A DNA stretch of 64,000 bases from NCBI GenBank assembly GCA_032433595.1, contig JASWJB010000075.1, positions 86,960 to 150,959 on the forward strand. Reading direction: 5' to 3'. The position numbers and the translations under genes were made by a program. This document shows positions 43,250-53,938 of this stretch, piece after piece. How positions within the stretch are numbered: the stretch's first letter is position 1; each line of letters begins with the position of its first letter. Origin of the DNA: Conoideocrella luteorostrata (lineage: Eukaryota > Ascomycota > Sordariomycetes > Hypocreales > Clavicipitaceae). The notes under the pieces are model-generated. The model had not been told where the DNA came from and searched no databases. It worked only from the letters and a program-made list of their open reading frames with translations.

Positions 43250-44883
43250 GAGAGCCGGCCTCGCTGTCCTTGTGTCTTTTATCCGTCATTGACGTTTGCG
43301 CTGGTGCGAGTTTTGTCTCGGGGAAGGACCATAGGTTGTTACCGTTATACACACGGATTACAGAGATTATAATAAACAAGGCAACACGCCATCAATGAAT
43401 GAAACTCTTGACACTTGCATGGGAGCACCACACGGGGCCCAACTCAAACCGTAATGTGGCTACGTAGACTTGGTTTCCGCTCTGGGCTTGGCGGTCTGCT
43501 GCTCTTGTTTCGACCCTGCCAGCCAGGCTGGACATAAGACATGTCAGTGTATCCCATACATAAACCAAGGCAAGTTTGCCCAAGACCATCGGCGTGCTCA
43601 ACAGCCGCCCAAGGGAATTAACCCTCAACTCACAGTTCGCTTGGCGACGTCGATTTCATCAAGCCTGCTGGCACTGTGCGACCCACGTTGCATTTTGCGG
43701 TCCGCGCTGGAGTCCCACCTGGCCCTGGCAGCATGAAAAGAGCTACCCATGTCCAACCCGCTTCGGCGGGGCAAGGCACGACGGGGCAAATGCACAAGAG
43801 CAAATTGCTCAAATCGACTGGGGTTGGAGACGAATATGTGCCCGTCCCCGTCAAGTGCTGACTCTCGTAATCCCCGCCGGGTTTGATCGCGTGCTTGCCA
43901 AGACTTAAACGATTAAACGACAGGGCCAGGGCCGGAACAAGGTGAGGGGCGTGGTGGGGCGTGGAGGGTCGTGGAGGGTGAGAGCTCGCAGCTGGCTTAT
44001 GATAGCGGAGTACCCACGACCAAAAGGGTGCGCCAAGACTGCCAGCTGCGCTGTGGCCTAGCCGTTGTGGGCTTTAGGCTCTGCGCCGGAGATTTCTACC
44101 ACCGCTTCGAAAGCTGTCATAACCATGCATGTACTTGCGGGACCTCCTCCAGTAACATCAGTTCGCCAAGGCATTGAATACTTTCAGCCCTGCCTACTTT
44201 ATCAACTTCAAGTGCTATCAACTCAAAAGGCCTTGGCTACGTTGCATTTGGGCGAGTTTTGCGGGCGCCAGGGCCACAAGGTTACCGGCTGAAGATTGGA
44301 AAATTCGGTGCACCCCGCGATACAATACATGACTGGAGCCGCATATCAAGCTGGGCCACCTGGTGGAGTCGAGGGTCATCCTCCACTCTTCGGCTTCCTG
44401 CCGAGCATCACAAACAGTCAAACGAGTTTCGACGCACACAATAGTGGCCTAGATATTTTTGCGCTCACAGTACACCAATTCTCGAATTTAGTTGCCTTAT
44501 TATTGGGCCTCTATTCCTAGATATCATGCCACCTGCTTCCACTAGCACGCAACCCTTGCCGTTTACGGGCTTGGGAATTTCCCAAAGAGCCACTCTAGTC
44601 TCAACAAGTGAGTGTCACGCTTGCCATGATCGCGGTGAGCAGAGGCACAACAGGGGTCGGGCATTCCCACCAGACCAGGCAGGGGTAGGCAAGACATCGT
44701 GGTAAAAACTTCTCTCAGCACCAAGATAATTACCACAAGACTATCATACAGCCGTGCAGTGGCAGAGCGGAGCACCTCGAGACATAAAACTAGGCATGGC
44801 CATGGCCACCATCACGGACGTTCGGCTAGGCTCAGTTCCTGAAAGCGAAGGCGTGGTTATTTCATCATCTAGAATCTCCAAGC
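43250..44883. other. Intergenic region, no convincing gene
   Basis: Several open frames on both strands overlap one another and none shows a family resemblance. It includes the 5' leader of the LysM gene. Confidence 0.4.
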
Positions 44884-46585
44884 ATGAGGGTCTCGAGGCT
44901 AGTCATCGGCCTGTTCTCGGCTAGCGAGATAGCTGCCGCCGCCGCCGCCGCCGCCGTTGGGGAAACCCATCGCAAACACGTCCGTGACGGTCCAAAGTTT
45001 CCATACGATCCATCCACAACCAAGTACTGCACCTTCTGGTACGACAATGAAGATGGCAGCACCAGTTGTGAAGACATGCCGGAGTCTTGGGCCATAACCC
45101 GTGAGGAATGGAAACGATGGGTAAGTTCTTCCACTATGTCATAGGGCTCGCGCACAACATGTCTCATGCTATTCGTCACAGAACCCGGCTGTTGCCGAAT
45201 CATGCGACAACTTTGTCGTTGGCAAGTCATATTGTATCGAGGCAGACGATGAGCCAGCAGTGCCCACATCATCTTCTACTACAAGCACCAAGACAACCTC
45301 AACTACGACTCGCTCGTCTACTACTACGACCACCACCACCACCACTACTACTACTACTACTAAGCCCAACAAGTGAGTTTTGTGCTCCCAAATCCCACCA
45401 TCATCATGTACTCTTTGCTCACTGTGAACCTACTTTTTTCTTGCAGTGGAATTGCTACACCGACGCCTATCCAGCCAGGCATGGTCGACAGCTGCGACAA
45501 GTTCTACAAGGTTCAAAGCGGAGACACGTGCGACAAGATTGTCATCCAGAACGGTATATCCCTAACAGATTTCACTAAATGGAATGCAGCTGTTGGTGGT
45601 AAAGACTGCACCGGGCTTTGGCTCGATACATTCGTCTGCGTCTCTGTGATTGGCCATGAGGCTAAGCCCACCAACACCAAGCCAGACAACGGTATTGCTA
45701 CTCCAACCCCATACCAGGCCGGAATGGTTGACAACTGCAACAAGTTCTACAAAGTCGCCAGGGGAGACAACTGCGCCGCTATTGCAAGCAAGAATGGAAT
45801 ACTCACCAAGGAGTTCGCCACATGGAACCCTAAAATTGGTGGCGAGTCTTGTTCCGGCCTGTGGTTGGATACTTATGTCTGTGTTTCTGTTGTTGGTTAT
45901 AAGCCCAGTCCTCTAACTCAGCCTGGCATTGTCAACTCTTGCAACAGACTATACCAGGCCGTATCTGGGGATACGTGCCAAAAGATTGTCGACAAGCACG
46001 GCGGCCTCACTCTAGCCGACTTGTGAGTTTTTCTTCCTTGCTAACCTTTATTGCACGCCTGTATCGCTAAGCTTTGCAATAGTTATCAGTGGAATCCTGC
46101 TGTGGGAAAAGGTGGGCAAAACTTAACCCGTATTAAATGGGAAGGCCCTTGACTAACATTTTTAACGAATAGATTGTACTAAACTGTTGGCCGGTTATAA
46201 CTATTGCGTCAGCATCTCGTCGTCGTTTTCTGTCAAGGCCATGTACCACGCCGATTGCACCGGAAAGCTGCACAGGCAAACCACACTGGCCAGTGGTAGT
46301 GGCGGAATGTGTCTCGATACAGACTGCCAGGTGGCGTCATTGGACATTGCTGCCGCGGGCGATTGTCCCGGAGGCCAGGTGCAGATAAGTTACTGGGAGC
46401 AGCCTGGCTGCCAAGGCAAGTGGTTTGGCTATGGCTACGCAAGCAGAGGTCAGTGCCGGAGCCTATGGACAGAGGGCTGGAAGTTCAAAGCAGTGCATCT
46501 AAGGTGTGCTAGTGAAGCGAGCGATTGTGTCAGCCAGAAGACGTGCAATTATGACCCAGAGCCAGCCCGTGGAATTTGCATGTAG
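44884..46585 (+). CDS. Secreted four-LysM protein with poly-Thr linker and Cys-rich tail
   Basis: Five exons join in phase: 44884-45120, 45182-45372, 45447-46022, 46083-46111 and 46173-46585, giving 481 residues. A signal peptide with an alanine run is followed by a diverged LysM (Y-C-T-F-W-Y ... S-Y-C-I-E) and a threonine-rich linker encoded by ACC/ACT triplets. Three better LysM domains follow: F-Y-K-V-Q-S-G-D-T-C, F-Y-K-V-A-R-G-D-N-C and L-Y-Q-A-V-S-G-D-T-C, the last split by two introns. The tail of about 110 residues is cysteine-rich. LysM proteins bind chitin and can hide it from host receptors. In related fungi such genes neighbour subgroup C chitinases, as here. Confidence 0.88.
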
Positions 46586-47251
46586 TAGATGTGGCACTAT
46601 GTACAAACTAGAGCATCCCCTCGGACCCTTCAAGGTGTCTATAACATAATTCTAAACTGCTCTCCTATTAGCTAGGAGTAGAAGCCGGCTAGATTACCCC
46701 CAGTTTGATATAGCCTAGCTTAATAAAGATAAATAAAAAGAACCTGTTTTGTCAGGAAGAAAAGAACACACCAAACGCCCGGAAGACCTTATGATCCTGT
46801 TCGGTATCAATTGATCAAATGGTTCGTGCGCTTGGGTTGTCAATATCGTGGGATATAAATCGCTGGTATCGAGCGTGGCGTAATTCGGTCATAGCGAACA
46901 AGGTCAGATCCGTAAGGTGTTGAGTTAATTCCCAATTGAACTTTTGGAATCACTCAAAAGCGTATGATCAAATGGTTCAGGTGTTCAGGTAGTCAGTATC
47001 AAATAATAACAGGCAATAAGAGTCAAATCACACAGTGTCAATTCGTGTCACGAAGAAGGCATGGTTCGTTCTTTTCTCTGAGGGGAGCTATGTCAACTAC
47101 AAATACAGTGAATAAGTCTGACTAATATCATCCTTGTTAAGCAAATCCTCGATCCGCGCAGCTACCCTAGGGATTGCTCAAATCTCCACACAAATTGTAT
47201 AGGTTCTAGCATTTTGTGTTTGTATTGATAATATATGTGCTGGTTGGCTTA
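46586..47251. other. No gene seen
   Basis: This is the 3' region of the LysM gene and the truncated end of the minus-strand NP-NACHT relic. The missing NACHT C-terminus and any repeat domain are not found here. Confidence 0.45.
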
Positions 47252-49076
47252 TTAATTACTGGTCTCATGGCGGGCGACGACCTTCTGGTTGTCACGCAAT
47301 GACCGCGGCCCTAATACAGAGCGGGTATGTTTCCGCAAACTCGTGGTTCGCATGTAGTTGCCTAGGGGACCAAAACAGCCGTTCCCGGAAACGGCTTTGA
47401 AGGAACATTGATGGTAGACTACGAAGGCAGGTACTTTGAAATCCACCCTAGTATCGTGGCATTCGTCGAGGGCATCCAGAACGATCCAGACGGCTTCCAT
47501 CTGCTCTATCATACGTAAGAGAGTTTCGCAAAGCGATTCGCAGGATGGTTGTCGATATCCATTTTCGCAAGACAAGTGCAGAGAATCCAATTCTTTCGAC
47601 GAATCTCCACTTTTAGAGCAAAGCTGACCCAGCAGAGACCGCAGCATGCTGTCAAGGGTTTGCTTGTCTGTATGATTGAAGTCGAAGTAAAAATAGAGAA
47701 GTTGTTGATTAGGCGGCAATACTGTTGCGATATGCTCAATAATAATGGAGCTTAGAATCGTTTTCCCACAGCCAGGAATTCCGTTAAGCCACAAAAAGGA
47801 ATTCTGTCTTTCCTTCCACTTGGCAAAGGCATCAATGTTCAGGAACCAAAGGCCCGAGCCTTCCTGGCGTTGCTTCAGGGCGTTGTTGTAATTCGTTGAC
47901 GGATCCGGCGGTGACAACCAACGTTCTATCTTCCCGCCCCTCTGCTCCAGTCCGATGACCTCGATATCAGCCCGTGTCTGTTGAAGATTATCGCGAATTT
48001 CGTTCACTTAAACGAGTAAGTACTTAATAACAAGCTTCACGAGTCGCTGGACTAACCTGCGGAAAGGACTTCTTTTATCTTATTTTCGGCTTCCACCTGG
48101 TTTGGGATGATTCGACAAAGATGCTCTTTGGCATACACTGCAGCCGCCACAGCTGCGTAGGCCTGCCACTCTTTATTCTTGTGGGAGTCTGAGTAATCGC
48201 ATATTCCGCGAACAACGAGACAAGGAAAATGGTTCATTAGCCCTGCCGCCTCCATTTCAAAACATAACACGTTCTGCTGTTCTGCGAGCTTATCGCGAAC
48301 CGAGGCGTCCTTCATGAGCTGATTCCCTGACGCAATCAGACCATAGTGAACCGTAGGACTTTGGGGTCTTCATCGCTCGGGTCGAAGCAGCAAGTTCGAT
48401 GAGTCGACGCCATAGACCTCAACGCAACCGCTTTTTGTATCTGGAGGATGGACAAAGTCGCTGCGATACAGTCTATCGCTGCTCACGCGTGGCCGGCTCA
48501 GTTCCTCCCGCAGATCATCGTTCTGTTTATCAAGGATGCCTTTAATAGCTTTCTCAAGCTGTTGTTGATTCCTCTTGTACTGGGTCTTCAGGCCGTTCAC
48601 CGCCGTCAGTAGGACTGTCGGCGGCCGGTTCAGAAAGGCAGTCTCTCGAAATGCCTGGTCCTGGATCGTTTTGCCGAAATCGTACTGCCACACCCCACCC
48701 TTGCCATCGCGAGGAGTGCTAACCACAATGTCGCCTAAACGGACGTCATTACCGCGAGACGGCGCCCCGCCGCCAATGCCGACCATCAGGCCGATTCTGA
48801 CATTCGGGAAGCTCTGCAGCATATCTCTTGCGACGGTTGCCGTAGACGATGTGCCGTATTCGCCATTGGGCAAAATGGCGATAACGACGTAATGCTTTTT
48901 CGACCCAAGGTGTAATCGTTATTGTCATGTTTGGCTATATATTCTGGTCGGTCGTGTTCTTCGTCAAGACAGAGCTGCGCGGCCAGGTACTCGGTGCTTA
49001 AGGCGCAGATCCATCCTACGGTGTACTGGGCATTTGAGACGGAGTCGGTCGGCGGCTCGGATAGGTCAGATGCCAT
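47252..49076 (-). pseudogene. Truncated NP-NACHT (NLR-like) gene
   Basis: The N-terminus encodes an NP domain (Y-T-V-G-W-I-C-A-L, then G-L-M-V-G-I-G-G-G). It is broken by a one-base loss near 48905 after Y-T-L-G and by a TGA at 48370-48372 in a frame that continues in phase to 48052. An intron with GTTAGT donor and TTTAAG acceptor (about 48008-48053) joins to the NACHT part: G-I-P-G-C-G-K-T P-loop and V-W-I-V-L-D-A-L-D-E-C. Shortly after the Walker B motif the similarity ends, so the rest of NACHT and any ankyrin or WD repeats are gone. It differs from the gene at 28258 in its NACHT type. It is probably a dead relative. Confidence 0.75.
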
Positions 49077-49860
49077 CTTTGGCTACGAGATCAGTTGTCG
49101 CTTTCAATTTAGCTTAATGGAGGCGTATACCTTTGACCCGATCCACGGTTGTTTAATAATGTTGAAAGTCTTTATTTGCGTCAAGTTCACGGCGTATCGG
49201 GGGCTTTTCTTTCCAAGTTGACATTGGGTATCAAGAGGACCCTGTGAGGCTTGGCCGCAAGCGAGAAAAAAGTCAGGGCTGGCGACCGCACACAGCATTG
49301 GCGGGCGTAGTCTTGCGGCTCGTCATCTTGTAGGAGACAGCCATCGATTCCTCTGGGCTAACTAAGAGCCGGATTGTGCTCTCAGCCGGAACCGGGAAAC
49401 GAGGCTGCAATGTGAATGCCACTTAAGTTGGCCTGTTATGCTCACAGCGAGCGCTTGATCTGCGGAGACCGGCCCGCTCCGTGTTCAACGGCGGCACGAT
49501 ACTAGGCCGACTGGTGGAAAAAGTCTGAGCTCCCCTTAGGACTGCTACCACAAGTACGGTGACTCCTACTAGTTCTCTGTATTACATAGCAAATGGCGAA
49601 AGAGAGGAGGCCAGCGTAAACCAATCATTATCGGCGATGGAGCATGAGGTAGTTGACCGCACACCAGCTTCGATGTGAACCAGCGATTTATTGTAGGGAT
49701 TTACGTCCCAGCGCTACATTGCTGTCACACCATATTAATTGATAGCCTTGTTGGTAAAGTAGCTGATTTATTCTAGTTTAGATATCTGCATTGGTTGATC
49801 TTGTACAGAAAGTTTAGATAGCTCTTTATATAATAGATTCAGGTGTACGGTCGCAGAAGA
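49077..49860. other. No gene seen
   Basis: This region lies upstream of the NP-NACHT relic. I see no recognisable coding or repeat sequence. Confidence 0.4.
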
Positions 49861-50040
49861 CTATGTGATGCCCCATTGTGTAAGCTGGCGTTGCAAGGTA
49901 CGAAGACTTACAGGCTGCTTTCCTTGCACAGAAAGACTACCATTTATATCGCTCAAGATATCCTGATGGTTATTTCCATTATTTAATAGAGATTCAATTC
50001 TACTTTGTGCACCCTGGAGGTCTTTTCGCGGTCGCGGCAT
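49861..50040 (-). CDS. Small helix-turn-helix-like protein, possible transposase N-terminal remnant
   Basis: The 59 codons begin M-P-R-P-R-K-D-L and end R-T-L-Q-R-Q-L-T-Q-W-G-I-T. The pattern of a basic start, H-Q-D-I-L and a final R-T-L-x-R-x-L-x-x-W-G-I resembles the N-terminal helix-turn-helix found in fungal transposase- or integrase-like and Clr5-like proteins. Nothing downstream continues the protein. The frame is open further upstream but the M-P-R-P start is typical. It could be a relic rather than a functional gene. Confidence 0.4.
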   Translation of the reverse strand: MPRPRKDLQGAQSRIESLLNNGNNHQDILSDINGSLSVQGKQPVSLRTLQRQLTQWGIT

Positions 50041-50483
50041 TGTAAGCTTGTCAAATTCGGTCAATTCGTTGAATTTGGGTTCTGGCGGTTTTGCGGACCT
50101 TGGCCAATAGCTACTTCGCCTTGCACCTTGGGCAATTGGCGCAAAGACGGCAAAACCGTCCCCTATAGCAGACAGGCTGTGGAGCCATGCAGTTGGTGCT
50201 AAATGCCCTGGGCACATCTAAGAGTGCGACGCCTTCATGCCTGAGTCGGGCACACATGCATATGCGAGAGGTTGGGAACAGAGATATATAAACTGTTTTA
50301 TGGCAGTTTTTTTTTCTTTTTTTCTTTTTTTCTTGTTTGAGATACCTGCTCTGAACTGTGTCCTACGACAACCGTCCCCACCTAGAAAGCTCAGGCTGTC
50401 AACGTCTGACTGAGGCAAGCGACAGAGCAACAAAAAATACGAGCTCCAGTCGTGTATTTACCGCCGTTGCGTCATTTTACAGA

Positions 50484-52484
50484 ATGGACAACAACTCCAA
50501 CGACTCCACGAAACCTCTCCACCAAATCGCTCTAGATCACGGCAAATCAATCATTTCCCTTCTACTCGACATCCAGAGCAGCAAACTCCAGCACCAAAAG
50601 CTCCTCAGTTTTGTGAAGAATCTTGAATGTCTGCGCCTAGGCAGCGATCGACAGTATATGTCACGTCAGTCGATCAATGCTTTCGACAATCATGACTTCG
50701 TTGCTCTTTCATACACTTGGGAAGGGTCTAAGTATGAAGACCCGAGTACAGGCTGGTATCGAATCCAGACCCGAGACCGAGCTCGTTATCATCCGTCAAC
50801 AGTGAGAAATTGTATTCTCAACCGCGTCCGTAGATACATGAACAACGTTCGGATCGACCTATTGTGGATAGATAAGCATTGCATCCCACAACGAAGCTGT
50901 CGGATTATATGCGACCACCGAAGTTGTATCCGGAAGCAACACGGCTTACAGACTATGGACCTTGTCTACTCTCTAAGCAAGCACTCGGTCGCGCTACTCG
51001 CGAAGCCCATCAAAACTTCGGATGAGCTAGCACTCCTGGCAAAGGTTCTTAATGGCGAGTTCATCTCCCACAGAAAATGGGATCATGGCTTCTCCTTTGC
51101 CAAAGAGACTGACCGATCCGAAGTGGGGATGGCCGTTCTATTGCTCGGGGAAATAACCAGCGACCTATGGTGGAGACGAGGGTGGATTTTTCAGGAGAGT
51201 TACCGCGCAGGAAGAGCCTTGACCCTCCTTATCCCTCACTACGCCGCCCTAGAAGGGCAGAAGAGATCTTATGGCGTCGACGTTTTCGGCACAGTGAACA
51301 GAGAATTGTGTATCAATGCGGTTGAGTTTTCGTACGAAGCAACTCGTATTTGCATGGCTTTTAAGACTGCCAAGGACGTGACACAAGAAGAAAGTGACGC
51401 GATCGACCAGGTTCTTATGACATCTGGCAGGTATAGTGTCCTTTTGGGAAAGCACGAATCTATGACTCCAATTATTGTGTCGGACATTGAGAAAAGGGAT
51501 ATCGAGTCTTACTGGGATCGACTCGCTATAGTGGCTAACTGCTGTCAGTACTCTGTGCGACTCGATATTCCGAGGTTAGTTCAAGAAGAACAGAGCGCAA
51601 GCCTCTCGATGTTAACCATGTGTCTTCTGAATGGGGAGATCCTCCGTAATGATGATGGTTGCCGTGGCTCGTTGCTACAGATGACGGTATCTGATCTTCT
51701 CCAGGCACAATCTTTCCGGGGATTTTATGCTCCAGCCGGCTCACGCAGCCTGTCATTCAACAAAAGATGCCGGTTTATTAACACCAGACTTACGCCTAAT
51801 GGCATATTTACGGTTGGCCACATCTGGAAACTCGATAAGACGATTCGTTCATGTGAATTACAAGGAGAATCATCATGGGTGGAGGAGCCCAATGGCAAGT
51901 TGAGCTTGCATGAGCGAAAGCGGTTAACACAACTGGCAAACAAATTCAGATCGCTCGAATATTCGCTTCTTGAGTACCAGTTAAGAGACTATTTAGAGCG
52001 AGACTCATGGATTTGTTCGGAGGATGCATCGGATCTAGAGACCTTCGTTGAAGTTTATATGCGCAGCATGGCTACAGAGCTCGTCAATGCGATTGATTGC
52101 GGAAGAGATATCAGGCTAGGCTTCCTTCCAGATCCATCTGGGAAACGATCTCCGTACAGAGCCATGTTTATATGGGATAATGAAATTGGTCGGAAGAAGG
52201 AAGGATACAAACGGAGGCGATTGCAGTCTCGGTCCAATGAGTCTTGCTTTGTTTTTACGTCTTCCCGTCCGGAAAGCCAACCCTCCGACAGGCACGATGC
52301 CAACGATCTGGACAGACATGTGTCATTAGTCGTGAGGCGTGAGGGTTCTGTGAGAGAAAAGGGGAGCGACGTGCCACGACTATACATAGATCGCTGGATT
52401 CTGGGGTTGTCTTTTTTCGAGGGGTGCGCAAGAATACCGGTCGTTTTTCCATGGCCACCGGGTCTGGTTGAGCACGATTCTTGA
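50484..52484 (+). CDS. HET-domain heterokaryon incompatibility protein 2
   Basis: This single-exon protein of 666 residues is clearly paralogous to HET protein 1 along its entire length. Shared words include V-A-L-S-Y-T-W-E, L-L-W-I-D-K-H-C-I, D-L-W-W-R-R-G-W-I-F-Q-E, A-N-C-C-Q-Y, H-D-A-N-D-L-D-R-H-V-S-L and V-V-F-P-W-P. The frame is open to 50358, but alignment with the paralogue begins at Met 50484, so I use that start. The gene is intact, without RIP-type stops, unlike the NLR genes nearby. A cell-death role in allorecognition is inferred from the family. Confidence 0.88.
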   Translation: MDNNSNDSTKPLHQIALDHGKSIISLLLDIQSSKLQHQKLLSFVKNLECLRLGSDRQYMSRQSINAFDNHDFVALSYTWEGSKYEDPSTGWYRIQTRDRARYHPSTVRNCILNRVRRYMNNVRIDLLWIDKHCIPQRSCRIICDHRSCIRKQHGLQTMDLVYSLSKHSVALLAKPIKTSDELALLAKVLNGEFISHRKWDHGFSFAKETDRSEVGMAVLLLGEITSDLWWRRGWIFQESYRAGRALTLLIPHYAALEGQKRSYGVDVFGTVNRELCINAVEFSYEATRICMAFKTAKDVTQEESDAIDQVLMTSGRYSVLLGKHESMTPIIVSDIEKRDIESYWDRLAIVANCCQYSVRLDIPRLVQEEQSASLSMLTMCLLNGEILRNDDGCRGSLLQMTVSDLLQAQSFRGFYAPAGSRSLSFNKRCRFINTRLTPNGIFTVGHIWKLDKTIRSCELQGESSWVEEPNGKLSLHERKRLTQLANKFRSLEYSLLEYQLRDYLERDSWICSEDASDLETFVEVYMRSMATELVNAIDCGRDIRLGFLPDPSGKRSPYRAMFIWDNEIGRKKEGYKRRRLQSRSNESCFVFTSSRPESQPSDRHDANDLDRHVSLVVRREGSVREKGSDVPRLYIDRWILGLSFFEGCARIPVVFPWPPGLVEHDS

Positions 52485-52513
52485 AGCTTCTGTTATTATA
52501 CAGCACTTACTAA

Positions 52514-52816
52514 TGCTGAGATTAGAGTGGCCCCTTCGGAAATGACCGAGGCCTCGTATCAGCTAGATTCGTTCGATAGTGGAAGCAAGTGTGCCAAAGA
52601 ATTTCGGCCCAAGGCCACTAAATTCAAGGGAATGTTCCGGCTGCTGAAGGCCTATATAGGAGGATCGTAGTGCTCTTCAGAAGAGGTATCATCATCGTTA
52701 TCAGAATTCATCACTTTTCAGTCCCTTCATCAAATCCATTGAATCCCACTATTCCTGCCGATTGCCACTGTTGCAAATTGCTTCCTTTCACCTATGTAAA
52801 GGCACATAACGCAACA
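52514..52816 (+). mobile_element. Solo LTR, second copy of the 3694 family
   Basis: This 303-bp sequence matches 3694-4013 along its length. It starts TGCTGAGATTAGAGTGG and ends ACGCAACA. No 5-bp target duplication is visible, so it may have arisen by recombination or the flanks have diverged. It begins 30 bp after the stop of HET protein 2 and may supply its 3' end. Confidence 0.75.
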
Positions 52817-53938
52817 CTTTTGCTTTTATGCCGATTATGGCACATTCCCAAGATCTGCGCGGGCCTCCAATTTCACCGGGACGGAGTTCGGCATCAAAAG
52901 CTTGCCAGCAGCACCGTGATGCCTTGGACGGAAACGAGAGCGGCTACGCAATAGATCCGATTAGGGCAGTATCACAGATTCCCATTGCAAAACACGCCCG
53001 TATGAGAAAGCACTCTCTGACTCAAGAGAGAGATAAATATGGTGGTTCGCGTGCGTGAATGACTACATGCATAGTGAAGCCATTCCTTGCCAACAAGTCG
53101 TGTGGCTGCGCACATCGAACGTAGGATTTGCTGCCGGTGGTGATGTCCCATGTGGCGGTTCCCTACTAGATAAAACTAGAGCTGAAGACCCAGAGAGCAT
53201 GCCCATAGCAATAGGCGCGAAGCTGCGCCCGAGGAGGCATGTAATTGGCTGTGCATTTACGGAGCAGGGTGGTCGCGTTGCATGCAGTAACCCTGGATCA
53301 GGCATCCAGAAGGCTTCGACTGGTTCGCCCTGGGCTATCATGAATGCTCAGCCTCAAAACCTACGAAATTACCATGTGCTAGCCTCGATTTATTCTCTTT
53401 GAACCGAGGTGAATGGAGCGTCAAGCCATCCAATATCGCTGCATGACATTGGAAGCCCCGGTGACCTGCTTACATGGAAGTTTGGAGCGGACAACCTCAG
53501 ATACGACCCTGGATAGGCCACTCTGGATAGCAAGCCGTCATGTGGCCCGGCTGTATGAGCCATACTGTTCTGCCGTGTTCGTACTGAACAACACCAAAGT
53601 GATTACCACCTGACTCTTCTGGTGGAATATCGCGACTTTATGCATATTAAGGGGTCGCTACGATTAGCATATTCACTTTTCTAGAATGGAAGCTGGCTAG
53701 CAATGCCGTAATATGTATCGTTGCTGACTGTCTAACTTGGGGGCTTGGGATTCGTCTGACTGGGCTATACTGCCGATGAAACCGAAAAAATTTTGTGCAA
53801 TGGGTTCATTAAACTTGCAGCCGTACGGGCAATTGTCAATGGAAACAGTCCCGCTCACAGGTTCGAAGAACACGTCTTGTGTTGGCTCTGCAAAAGATAC
53901 AGTTACTTCATTTGCTTCTTGGACAAGGTTTTGTGGAC
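52817..53938. other. No gene seen
   Basis: Short overlapping frames occur on both strands without a family resemblance. Confidence 0.4.

Noticed and set aside
43250..44560. Several 60-110-codon frames on both strands
   Set aside because: They overlap one another, have no family resemblance, and no splice model links them.
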